Assembly: GCA_963920765.1 (NCBI GenBank)
Contig: OY987252.1
Coordinates: 2,713,966 to 2,777,965 of the forward strand
Reading direction: 5' to 3'
From: Ulota crispa
Taxonomy: Eukaryota; Streptophyta; Bryopsida; Orthotrichales; Orthotrichaceae
Length of the DNA stretch: 64,000 nucleotides
Shown: positions 49,925 to 59,619 of the stretch, one piece after another
How positions within the stretch are numbered: position 1 is the first letter of the stretch
Layout: every line of letters begins with the position of its first letter
Made by a program: the position numbers and the translations under genes
The notes under the pieces: model-generated
The model's input: the letters and a program-made list of their open reading frames with translations, nothing else
Databases searched by the model: none
Told to the model about the DNA's origin: nothing

Positions 49925-50245
49925 GACCACCCATAAGCATCAATGTCTTCATAACCATCACTTCAAAAATATAGGAAATAAAGTGGAAGTGAATAGATAT
50001 AATGACAATACTGTACAACATGTGAACATGAATTCTTCACAGTGGTTATGGGTGTTATTATGGTGGTTTGCTCTTTAAAAACTCATAACTTATTCTCACA
50101 ATATCTAAATAATACCATTGTAACTACAAACTCATTTTTTTTCCTGTTCCTAATAGGATCATATAACATGTTACTTGTTTATTAATAGTCATCATGTTCA
50201 AAACCTTGAGTTTGACATTTATGGGTGCTCCTACTTTAGGAACAC
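49925..50245 (+). repeat. Dispersed repeat R2, copy 1
   Basis: About 320 bp shared with 50,250-50,560 and 61,970-62,275 in the same orientation. Landmarks are CATAACCATCAC, ACAACATGTGAACATGAA, TGGTTATGGGTG, ACTCATAACTTATTCTCACA and TAGTCATCATGTTCAAAACC. No coding sequence. The class is unknown. Confidence 0.75.
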
Positions 50246-50249
50246 CCAT

Positions 50250-50560
50250 TGGTGTTACTGTCCACTGAACCATTACATATAAAATTTAGAAAAATCTATG
50301 GAAGTGAGTACATGGAATTACAAGGATGTACAACAAGTGAACATGAATCTTTAGTGTTAGTTATGAGTGCAATGGCAGTTTAGTCTTTCAAAATTCACAA
50401 CTTATTCTCATAGTATACAAATAATATATTCAAAAGTTAGTTTTTTTTTTTTTTTTTTTTTTTCCCTATTAAAATACTATAATTTATTAGATGTTTATTA
50501 ATTGTCATCATGTTTGAAATCCAGAGTATGACTCTTATGGGTTCTCCTACCTTACACCTC
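50250..50560 (+). repeat. Dispersed repeat R2, copy 2 (tandem with copy 1)
   Basis: Directly follows copy 1 in the same orientation, with the same landmarks (ACAAGTGAACATGAATC, TTCACAACTTATTCTCATAG, TTGTCATCATGTTTGAAATC). A poly-T tract of about 25 bp (50,439-50,463) interrupts it. Confidence 0.75.
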
Positions 50561-51869
50561 ATTGTGGCCACGTTTGCAAAATGTGGCTCTAGAAGGGGTC
50601 TGGATTGCTTATGTTCCAAATAACTCTCAAAAAAATCTCATTCAACCTAACCCTAATTTAATCCCATAGTGCAAAATTCAACCCTTTCCAATGATTTTTA
50701 AAGAAACCAACAAATAACTTTCAAAAAACACGTTTGCCATTATGTGACTTCTATAAGTGGCCTCTACTAACTTTAATTACAATGTATGATTATCAGGGTT
50801 GGACAATTTCAAATCACACTTGGAAAAGTATTGAGCGGCCTAGATTTGATGAAATCAAGTTTGGCAAGCGCTGGTATTTCTAGTTGAGGGTTGGGCATCT
50901 CTCTTAGGTTTGGGGTAGCTTTGGCTATTTACGTTTGATTCAAGTGTTGGAGGTCGTCACTCTTGTTCTAGCATGCTGTTGCTTTTTCACCTGTCGCGTG
51001 TGAACTTTGTTGAGCAATTTGTTGAAGCTTTGGGAGGTTTAGGGTTTCTTGTTCATGCGTCGTAGTACAGTGCAATTGGTTGTTTCCTTTGTCGCATGTG
51101 AATTTTTGTGAGTGCTTTCTGTCAACTTTGGCAGATTTGGAGTTTCTTGTTCAAGCAAAGTTGTACATTTCTGTTTGCAAGGGTTGAGGGTTGAAACTTG
51201 CCATTTGGGAGGTCAGTGATTGTAAATCTTCAGTTTTGGAAGGGCGTTGACTCCTTTTCAGAGGTGGGACTTCTCTTGTCTTCACTGTACGTTTGTTGGT
51301 GTTGCAACTTGGTTGCGGTTTTGTGACATGGATTAGTTGCTGAAGAGTTGCTGTGGATACACGTCGCTGCACCACCATTGATATTGAAGAACTCGGCCAA
51401 TCCTCTGTCTTTCTTGCAAGTTAATTTCAATATTCCAAGATTGTTTTTGTTTCCATCTTTGTGTAGGTTTACTTGTAATTTTAGTAGCTGAGTTTTTGTT
51501 GTGGTTTTCTCTATTTCCAGAGCGAATGTTTTGTGCGTTCTACAAAATGCATCTACACCTCCGTTATTCTTGTCTTTGTAACAAAATTTGTACTTGAAGG
51601 TTTTGTAATTTAGTTCAAGGTATGTGATTTCAATGTGTTCTCAGAAATTGTGCCCAAAATTTCATGAATTACGTTTACATAGAAGTTGGAATAGTAACTT
51701 CAGAATTAAAGGAATTGAAAAATACCTTTATGATAAGTTCATTTGTTTGTTATGTTCCACAGTATGCATAATTACAAAACATTGCACACTATATTATGTT
51801 CATTTATGATACAGATAGGATTGCAAGGTAGAGGGTGATTCCAAGAAACTCTTGTACTATTTTCTGTCC
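50561..51869. other. Spacer with an old ~95-bp tandem duplication
   Basis: TGTCGC(G/A)TGTGAA and G(G/A)GTTTCTTGTTCA words recur at about 50,990-51,060 and 51,088-51,155, offset by 92-98 bp. The region 50.9-51.45 kb is GC-richer than its flanks and could be a transcribed leader, but no coding frame is convincing. Confidence 0.4.
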
Positions 51870-52325
51870 CCTTCACCTTCTGTAGGTGCTTTTTGGCTTG
51901 TAACTTTTGCGCAACAAGTTCTTTTGAGCTGAAATTTCAAAGGAAGGTACATGTCATAGTTATAGACCTTTAGTAAATTTTATAGTTTTTTAAAAATTAT
52001 TTTACTATTTTTAAATAGGCCCCAAATAGGTGTCTACCTTGGCCATTGTGGGGGGTTTTTAGTACTATTTTGGGTCCAAAAAAGCAAATCTCATGCCACA
52101 AATCAAGGAATTTGTTCATCATAGAGCATTACATGGATGCGTAGAAGGATTTCACAAAATTCTAAATTCCATGCCATGTACACTGACTCAAAAAGGACAT
52201 CCTATCTCCCTGCCTAGGGGATAGGCAAAATATTAATCAAAAATTGGTTTACATGAGGCAATGGATTAGTAGTAGCTCAAAAAGGACCATTTTTTGTTTT
52301 ATTTTTTTGAAGTTTTCTACTATTT
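51870..52325 (+). repeat. Dispersed repeat R1, copy b
   Basis: Inverted partner of 5,130-5,575. Shared words are AAGGTACATGTCATAGTTAT, AGGTGTCTACCTTGGCCATT, TATTTTGGGTCCAAAAAA and CATGCCACAAATCA. Confidence 0.65.
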
Positions 52326-52559
52326 TCTAAAAAGAAAAAAAGAAATCGTCTTTTTGGCTGTAATTTTTGTCCCTTTATTTTTGTGTATAACTTTTAGAAT
52401 AAATTTGTTCTAGGTCTGAATTTTCACAAGCATGCTATTTTAAATGCTTTACAAATTGTCCATAATTTATTTTATTTTAAAAAAATTATTCCAAAAGCTT
52501 GGTAGTACTACTAGTACTACAAGTACTAAGGGTGTTCAAGACAAAATAGTGAAGTGTTT

Positions 52560-53350
52560 CTCAAAATCACCCTAGAAAAGGGTGTTCTCAATTTCACTCA
52601 ACGTTAATTTAGCTTGACATCAATTTAACTTGATGCTAGTTTAACTCAATAGCAAGCAAAAAGTGCTCTAAACTTCATTACATTTAACTCAAATTGAGTT
52701 GAAATCTTGGAAAACAAGCCAATGTACACTAATAATTAATAAATAATAATTGTTGTAAGAGAAAAGACGTAATATTCTTTAGTTAAATCCTAGTAAGCAG
52801 ACATGATCTCAATAATTCAACTTGACTCAAGTTAAACCATTAACATAAAATACTAGATATCGCCCATTTGGCTACTTATTTGGCAATGGCAAGCATTGTA
52901 ATTTAACTCAACTCGAGTTAAACACAAAGAGCATAACATAAAAAACCTCCTCTTAACATCAATGATTGTTACCAACAAAGCAACTCCTCATGGACATATA
53001 TAAGCAGCTCCATACAGCAGAACTCTGACATCAGCATCTTCGTAAAAGTCTAGAGTTCAAAAATTGACAACAAGGTTTAACTCAAATTGAGTTATATAAT
53101 GCGCTAGGGATCTGCACAAATGGATCTCACTTCCTTCAAATATAATGCAACTGCGTCAAACCACCTACATAAAATAGAGGCATTTGTAATGAGTGATATG
53201 TGTCATATTTTGAGTTCTATTCATCAAGGCAATGCTTAGTTAGCATTTTCTATTGCTACTCGTAGTTAGAAACTTATTGACCCATGACAACTGTATTACA
53301 TAACATCCTGCAATACTTTAACTCAAATCAAGTTGAATTTGACATCTCTT
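52560..53350 (+). promoter_or_regulatory. Palindrome cluster and likely promoter of the 53-60 kb gene
   Basis: AACTCAA/TTGAGTT palindromes lie at about 52,612-52,650, 52,681, 52,818, 52,902, 53,077 and 53,320. The best is AACTCAACTCGAGTTAAA near 52,905. A TATATAAG box lies at about 52,998-53,005, roughly 365 bp before the first Met, so a leader intron or long 5' UTR is implied. The motif family is the same as at 29.5-30.4 kb. The TATA call rests on sequence only. Confidence 0.6.
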
Positions 53351-53365
53351 GCTCTTTGTGCAGCA

Positions 53366-54399
53366 ATGGAGGAACAAATGACCAAACCTGAGGTTTATTA
53401 CAGCAAGCTCAACTTATCAAAGGAAGAAGCTGCTAATTACGGTGATGACGATGTTGTCAATCATATCTAGGAACTGAAGGAGCTTGAAGATGTAGAGTAC
53501 TGGACGCTGATGCTTGTCCCTATGAGCAGCAAGCTCAGCTTTATGATGCAGTTCAGGAATTGTGAAGCAACTTTGCCAATTTCACTACACAAGAAGGTGA
53601 CACTCGTAAGCAATGGACCAGGTGATGTGGTCCTCATCTCATGCACCACCACCGACCTAGATCATGATGCAAAGTATGTAGTTTCATTTGCCATTCACAG
53701 CTGTCAAACAATGTTCTCTATGTCAGCCTACTACAACAGCCTGACAAACTCTCAGTTCTCAAACCTGCAAGTTGAACTAGACAAACTCATCTAGAAGAAG
53801 CACTTGGAGTCCAAAGATAAAGAGTCGCTACCAGCTAAATCATTATAAACAAGGTGCAATGCCCTTGTTAGTGTCTTCTAGAAATCCAAGGTCTTACAAG
53901 CTAAGAAGATGAAGAACATGCAGCCCGTAACCCTTGCCTGCATCTATAGCAGTTATGGTGCTAGTCGTGGCTCGCTAGTCATGGAGACTCCAATGATGGG
54001 GCAAAGTCGCACCAAGAAGAAGACGTGACCCGTGGACAGAAGAGGGATTCCCTCTTTGGCTCTAGCATTGACCTTGAGGGCCAGAGGAAAAGCAACCAAG
54101 AAACCAAAAGAGCTGCCGTTGGAACAAGAGAATAGCATGGTCTTGAAGATTGATAATCTTCCCAAGGACATTGGCGGGGAACACCAGGATATTGACTTTG
54201 AAGCTACAAGGCGTACGAGGAGTATTGGGCAGCCTGCATAGATTCCTACATCCCAATTGTGGAAGATAAATTCTTCCTCAACATCGACCAGCTCAAGACC
54301 CCGCCGGAAAACCTCAACATCCAGGTACTTGAAGAGGCGAGCATGAAGAAGGCATTGAATTTCTTGTTCAACATGCCCGATTTGAAGGAGCATATGACG
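53366..54399 (+). CDS. N-terminal part of the 53-60 kb gene, unknown
   Basis: The translation includes LVPMSSKLSFMMQFRNCEAT, then DVVLISCTTTDLDHDAKYVV, a run of Lys/Arg-rich linker (53,880-54,130), and CIDSYIPIVEDKFFLNIDQL then NFLFNMPDLKEHM before the mini-CACTA. At least one frame change lies between 54,100 and 54,220. It resembles no family I know. The basic linker suggests nucleic-acid contact or a nuclear signal. Confidence 0.45.
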
Positions 54400-54573
54400 C
54401 ATTAGAAAAAACCTGTGTTTTTTATAATGGATTTTTTTGGACGTCCACTTGTTTTCATGTTAACAATGACATCAAACATAACATCAAGATGTTAGTTTTA
54501 ACATCAATTATAACATAAAAACAATTGAACATTCAAAAAAATCCATTATAAAAAACATGGGTTTCTTCTAGTG
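54400..54573. mobile_element. Mini-CACTA (174 bp) inserted in the 53-60 kb gene
   Basis: The left end is CATTAGAAAAAACCTGTG and the right end, reverse complemented, is CACTAGAAGAAACCCATG. Both continue TTTTTTATAATGGATTTTTT, giving terminal repeats of about 42 bp. Flanking triplets are ACG and AAG, so a target duplication is only approximate. Inside are GACATC/GATGTT words as in CACTA-1. The ends resemble those of CACTA-1 (CACTAAAGAAACCC), so that family could have mobilised it. Confidence 0.85.
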
Positions 54574-54609
54574 AAGTTATGAGCCATGCTCCAAAACTTA
54601 AAAAGCGAG

Positions 54610-54979
54610 GCCCAAATCCTTTGAAGACTTCAAGGATATGAAGTTCTGGATGATCAACGGGCAGCACACTGTGGCGGCATCAAAGAGAATGCAGAACATG
54701 CTGCAAGTGCTCGACAAAGCAAAGATCTGTCAAACATGGGAGTGTTTCATTGTTTGGAACAAGGATGATCAGATCATCCAAAAGATCTCCATATATTACA
54801 ACCGAGTCAATGATTTCCAAAATTTTGCGCCCTCATGGGCAACAAATATTATTGGAGGCCGATTTGTGTGGACAATTCTAGGAAGCCCAACTCCACCAAA
54901 GGGATTTAGACAACTAGGCAACGTTGCAAGCTTATCACAGTCAGCAATAAAAGATGGGTCGCACAAACAAAAATACGCG
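54610..54979 (+). CDS. DGQHR/ParB-like domain segment
   Basis: The open segment reads SFEDFKDMKFWMINGQHTVA, ASKRMQNMLQVLDKAKICQT, WECFIVWNKDDQIIQKISIY and YNRVNDFQNFAPSWATNIIG. INGQHTVAASK matches the core of DGQHR / ParB-Srx-like folds ((D/N)GQHR-hA) with Thr in place of Arg. The hydrophobic strand WECFIVW and the YN-N motif follow as in such domains. In bacteria and phages this fold occurs in DndB-like and ParB-methyltransferase proteins. Here it precedes a splice donor (GCG|GTAAGA). The family call is by eye and tentative. Confidence 0.5.
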
Positions 54980-55130
54980 GTAAGATTCAACTCAACTTGA
55001 GTTAAACATAATTTGGATGCAGTCCTCACTGTTGAAATATGTAGACCCCCCACCATAGTTGCATTCAACTTGACTTGGGTTAAAACATAGCTGTCACTGA
55101 ATGTGTATGCCGTTGCCATATATGTGCAAG
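54980..55130 (+). repeat. Intron 1 with two AACTCAA/TTGAGTT palindromes
   Basis: The donor is GTAAGA and the acceptor lies near 55,130. It contains TTCAACTCAACTTGAGTTAA at about 54,986 and TTCAACTTGACTTGGGTTAA at about 55,063. The minus-strand 237-residue frame over this stretch is a shadow. Confidence 0.7.
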
Positions 55131-56035
55131 AGTTCCACCTTGCAATGACAAATTGTTTTAATTGTATTGACGTCAAAAAGAGCCAAGAGCAGGGGAAGAA
55201 GAGAGACATGGCCATCCACAACGAGATCAAGATCATAACCTCATCAAATCCGGTGTTTGAGTTGTGGAAGGAAGTCATCTGCAGCACCTCCATAGGGGAA
55301 CTAATTGATCCGGAGACTTGTCTTAAGTTGAAAGACAAGAAATTGTAGAACATCAAGAAGGACGGCGTCATCACTCGGGAATTCTTCAAGTGGATGAGGA
55401 ATTGCTTGGAGGACAATTTGAAGAGGCTTGCTCTACACATGCTCAACAGAACCCCAAATTGGAAATTCCCGCATTCCAAGGTCACAATGAAGAAATCTTC
55501 CTGCTGCATCGTAGACTGCTATTCTATGAAGGATTGGCTGGAACAATGTAAGTAAAAGCAGGTAGTGAAACTCCACCTCCACTACCAGAAGCTTGACCTT
55601 TGATTAGTCACACCAAAAGGTACTATCTAGAGGGATGAGTGGAAGGTGTTCAAGGTCAAATACAACGTCACACCAGCCATGACGCACACCCTCCTCACTA
55701 GATCAGTGGAGCTATTCTTTGTTGAGGTGAAGAAGCCCTCAAACAAGTTGAAGACCCTCCACGAACTGTCAAAGTATGCGGAGGAGTTTTTCAAAGTATT
55801 TTTGAAAAGCAAAGGGAGATTTCACAAGCTGGAGGCGACGGCAAAGTACAGGGCGTACAACATGACGGAGGGCCGGCTGGGGGTGTGGTCACCAAATGTA
55901 TGGGACGACTTGTTCCAGTCAACACTCAAGTTTGGGATAATCAACTTCCAAAATATCATGGGCATCATCAACAAGGACCTAACCGTCACTCCCTACTTTA
56001 ACAACTTCTTGGACGAGCTAATCAAGTAAGACCAA
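55131..56035 (+). CDS. Helical middle part of the 53-60 kb gene, unknown
   Basis: Peptides include AMTNCFNCIDVKKSQEQGKK, NPVFELWKEVICSTSIGELI and FFKWMRNCLEDNLKRLALHM (55,131-55,550). The best preserved open frame runs 55,646-56,029: TPAMTHTLLTRSVELFFVEV, LKTLHELSKYAEEFFKVFLK, YNMTEGRLGVWSPNVWDDLF and TPYFNNFLDELIK. It is charged and helix-rich. No family recognised. Confidence 0.5.
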
Positions 56036-56061
56036 CCGTAGTTGGCTGATCCTAAGTCTGG

Positions 56062-56460
56062 TTGTGGATAGCTGGCAATACAAAGACAAAGGCGTATCTA
56101 AGGCAGCACGTCTGGGCGCATAAGTGGACAAAGGATTATACAGTGCAAAATGCAATGTGTTTTCAATGTCCAAACAAGCGTCTGCAAGATATGCCTAAAA
56201 AGAAAGCAAAGAATCATATGCAGTTGTTGTTCTTCATTCAAAACGGCTGTAAATTCAATCCAAAGAGCATTCTAAGAACATTTGTTGCTCCAAATATTGA
56301 CAGGTACAAGAAATTGGGGCTGTACAACAAGTTGATGTTCCGGATGTACAATATGGAGTTGAGGATGGAATTCTACTTGAAGGTTCTTGATTTGTTCAAC
56401 TCAAGTTGACAAGATGTTGTCTCCATCTTTGCAAGAGGAAAGTTCATTTGCATTGCCTGG
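56062..56460 (+). CDS. Segment with possible methyltransferase-like motif
   Basis: The segment reads AKNHMQLLFFIQNGCKFNPK, APNIDRYKKLGLYNKLMFRM and YNMELRMEFYLKVLDLFNSS. After a stop it continues QDVVSIFARGKFICIAW to a donor. After intron 2 comes IKSLNHFVIIDSNQKQRFLE. D-x-F-x-G followed by a hydrophobic strand and then an acidic IDSN-Q recalls motif I of DNA methyltransferases of the N4/N6 type, where a ParB-like domain often sits upstream. A convincing DPPY motif is missing (only LADP near 56,045). Weak assignment. Confidence 0.35.
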
Positions 56461-56701
56461 GTAAGTTTCTTTCAACTCAACTTGAGTTAAAACTTGTAGG
56501 AACTACAACACTCTATACAATATGAATATTTTCTCCCCTATCTCTATAGCTTACTTTCAACTCAATTTGTGTTAAAACTTCTATTAACTACGACGCTCTT
56601 TATAACATGATTTCATTCTCCATTGTCTCTGTAGCTTCCTTTCAATTTGACTTCAGTTAAAATGTCATTAACTAACTACTCCATCCATTGTGTAATTGTA
56701 G
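56461..56701 (+). repeat. Intron 2 with three AACTCAA/TTGAGTT palindromes
   Basis: GTAAGT donor and TTGTAG acceptor, 241 bp. It contains TTCAACTCAACTTGAGTTAA (about 56,473) and the two relics TTCAACTCAATTTGTGTTAA (about 56,554) and TTCAATTTGACTTCAGTTAA (about 56,642). Confidence 0.75.
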
Positions 56702-57707
56702 ATAAAATCCTTAAACCACTTTGTCATTATTGACAGCAATCAGAAGCAGAGATTCCTGGAGCTTGCAGAGGGCTCTGAGCATATGGACAAGGATGATTTC
56801 CTTTAGTCAAAGTATGTCATTGACCAAAGTAAGTATGACATGAAGAGTGGGGTATGGGGTTCCTCCTCATTGGGGAGAAAGAGCAGGAGCAAGGAAAAGG
56901 GCAAGCAAAGGATGTCAAACAAGGAAGAGGAAGAAGAAGAAGAGCCTGCTAAGGAGCTAGATAGAGATAACTACATCAACCTTGACTCTGAGGAGGCAGA
57001 TCACTAGAACGATAGTGCACAGCAGCCATAGCCAGGAACTCCCATAACACCAGTGCCTTCAAGAGTGAAGTCTGATTTTGATGACTCCTCAAGATTGTCC
57101 GAGGAAAATGAAGATCGCTAGATGTCCTCTCGTGAACGCAGCAAGAGAAAATCTAAAGCTCTTGGAAATAGTTCAAACACTGACATTTTTTTGCAGTTTA
57201 TGAAGAAGACAATGAGGAATAACAAGCTCTTAAGAAAGGAGCAGAACAACTTCTTTGAGAACCTCATGAAGTCCCTCCCAATCTTGGTAAATATTGCCGC
57301 AGAAGTGACAATAACAAGAATCATGGGAGAACAGCCCCTCCAATAGTCACTTCTAGCACTGGACGTATTGCCTCCCTTCATGATCAACAACCATGCCCAC
57401 AAGTCAAGGGACAGCACCAGTAGGGATTTGCCAAGAGTTAATACTCGATCGCGCTCCCAAGCAATTGCAAAGTTGGCGCGACCCAAGTCTTCCACCAGTG
57501 TTGTCTCTGTCCACGACTAAGGAAATGCTAACACTCATCACAAGCAGACTGGGACATTCAAGTTTGTGATTAATGAGTAGCCTTTCGATGGGTCTGCCAT
57601 TGAAGCTGCTGCTGTCAGCCTTGTGGGGGAAACTGTAGAAGTGCCTAAAGGAGAAGATGATGATCCCGATGAGCAGTCACATGACCCTGTGACTGTTGAT
57701 TCTCTAG
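56702..57707 (+). CDS. Charged linker segment of the 53-60 kb gene
   Basis: It opens with IKSLNHFVIIDSNQKQRFLE and then becomes rich in Lys, Glu, Ser and Asp. Examples are KEKGKQRMSNKEEEEEEEP, SSRERSKRKSKALGNSSNTD, EQNNFFENLMKSLPILVNIA, SRSQAIAKLARPKSSTSVVS and an acidic end PKGEDDDPDEQSHDP. It probably holds a nuclear localisation signal near 57,125-57,170 and a disordered linker. Glutamine-like positions are often TAG. Confidence 0.45.
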
Positions 57708-57920
57708 GTACTTTCTGGTGAATCTCTGATTGTCATTTCAACTCGAGTCAAGTTGAATGTGCTAGATTTCATTATTTTTGGTTAGCAAAGTGAGGTACAA
57801 AGATTAGGTAGCTAGGATTATGGCAATGTACATTCATGTGAAAAAATTGCTCCTTGTGAGACTTTTAATAAATGCAACTTTTCACAGTATTTTGTACCAT
57901 TAAATTGTCCATATTGGCAG
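57708..57920 (+). repeat. Intron 3 with one palindrome
   Basis: GTACTT donor and TTGGCAG acceptor. It contains TTCAACTCGAGTCAAGTTGA at about 57,738, a palindrome with a CTCGAG centre. After the intron a Ser/Pro/Val-rich exon (57,921-58,252) leads to the phosphatase domain. Confidence 0.7.
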
Positions 57921-58502
57921 GACCACTGGAACTGGAGAATGAGTTGCCCCAAAGTTTCATGGATGCTCTTGACTCTTTCCCCACATCTAGCTTTGCAAAT
58001 GGTTTATCTACATCTGCTGCTCCAGTAGTTTCATTGAGTAGAGTAGATGTTGCCTGTCACGATATTAATGAGTTGAGTGTACATGAACATAGCAGTCCCT
58101 CCAATCATCATGTGGATGTCACATCTGAACAATTTGAGGTTCTAATTGATACAAAAATTCTAGATTCGGAAATTCCACTAATGTTAGCATCCCCTGTGGA
58201 AATTGACAATGTGAATGTATCAATTGCTGTGACTGCGGGGCCATTTGAACGGGTATGATTTCTGTCCCTCCTTGTCTTTGATGGTTTCAATGGGCATGTT
58301 TCACTCTCTTCATGTATGAACTAGTTCTCATAATTGTGCATGGAAACGCATGGAGCTTGTGAGTCTTGTCTAAAAATTGTGAATGGCAATGTTGTTTGAT
58401 TTATGTATGTGCATTCTACTGAATTGGTGAGTAGGGTTTTAGAGGTGAATGAAGCGGTTCATTATTAACTATTCTGGCCACCATGAGACCAAGGTGGCTT
58501 AA

Positions 58503-59232
58503 TGTGATCTTGATCTGAATGGTGTCCTTTGTGCGGTTCAAAATAGGAGATATTTTGTCTTGGAAAACAAATTCAGTGACACTTTTGAAATTTACCCCAA
58601 TCTAGAACGTGATCTACGTTTTGCTGTACGGCAAGTCATTGTTTGGCCACATTGTAGAGAGTTCCTGCAAGAGTTGTACAAAATAGTGTACGTTACAGTT
58701 TGGGCCGACATGCGACGGTCAATAGTAAGATTAATATGCCGAAGGTTGTTCAAAGGCTTACCTCCCCCCATCCACATGCTATGCAAAGAACACTGCAATT
58801 ACTATGCAACTGAGGACTTGGGACCCAAGAGTCAACTGAAGAAGGAGGTCTACATAAAATAACTAGAAGTATTGTATCATCAAAAGGGTTCTAAATTCTC
58901 TCGTGAACATAATAATAATTGATGACTCTTTGTCACACCAAGTGCTAAACCCATCAGAGAATGTGATTCTACCGCCCAAGTGGTTTCCCGAGGGTGATGG
59001 AGTGTATGATAGGTTCTTAGTTGATGATCTTTTGCCTTGGATTCAGCGGCTTGAATCCATGGATAAGCAAAGTTTAGTGGCTTTTAGAAGTTTGGATGAT
59101 ATAGGTGGCAACACCCATGGCTATGAGTCTAACAATTCTGACTACGACAACAATCATGCTGCCATACAGGACATGTATACTTTAATCACTAAATGCTTTA
59201 GTGACCGTGGAGTTTGTATGGTTTATCTCTAA
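58503..59232 (+). CDS. FCP1/NIF-like HAD phosphatase domain
   Basis: The open sequence begins CDLDLNGVLCAVQNRRYFVL (58,503). Then come VIVWPHCREFLQELYKIVYV and TVWADMRRSIVRLICRRLF, followed by TEDLGPKSQLKKEVYIK, ending at 58,862. In another frame it continues IIIIDDSLSHQVLNPSENVI and WFPEGDGVYDRFLVDDLLPW. DLNGVL is the catalytic loop (DxDx(T/V) in FCP1), PH-EFL and VTVWA form motif II, and IDDS--NP the motif IV block. The plant NIF-like group has Asn at the second Asp, as here. Such enzymes dephosphorylate Ser/Thr of protein tails. One frame change is present. It follows the DGQHR-like part in the same strand, apparently captured by the element. Confidence 0.75.
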
Positions 59233-59619
59233 TTTCATGAAGTCTTTTGTAACTCACGGTATTAAGTTCCATGTCTGTTCTGGTGTCAATTTCCTAAGTT
59301 TTGCCCTCATTTCTTGTACATTTCTCTCTTTATAGTCATGATTGTATTATCATTCCTTTCCTTTTGGTGCAATGCTAAAATTATAATCTTTAGAACTAAA
59401 ATGGTTTTTGTTGCTCTCTATGAATGCGTTTTCTATGTTTACATGTATTACGTCTTTGCATTTCTCCTTTAGAGTTAGGTTTTCCTTTATCTTCAACTCA
59501 TTGAGTTTATTGCCTCTACAATTTTGCGGGCTTTACTGATTTGTTCATGGTCTATGCACAGTTTGCTATGTTGCAAAATTGGGTTGGGGCTTTACATGTT
59601 GTTGGCAGCCACTGCACAG

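Noticed and set aside
54796-55509. 237-residue minus-strand frame
   Set aside because: It is antisense to well-supported plus-strand exons and runs across an intron; a shadow frame.
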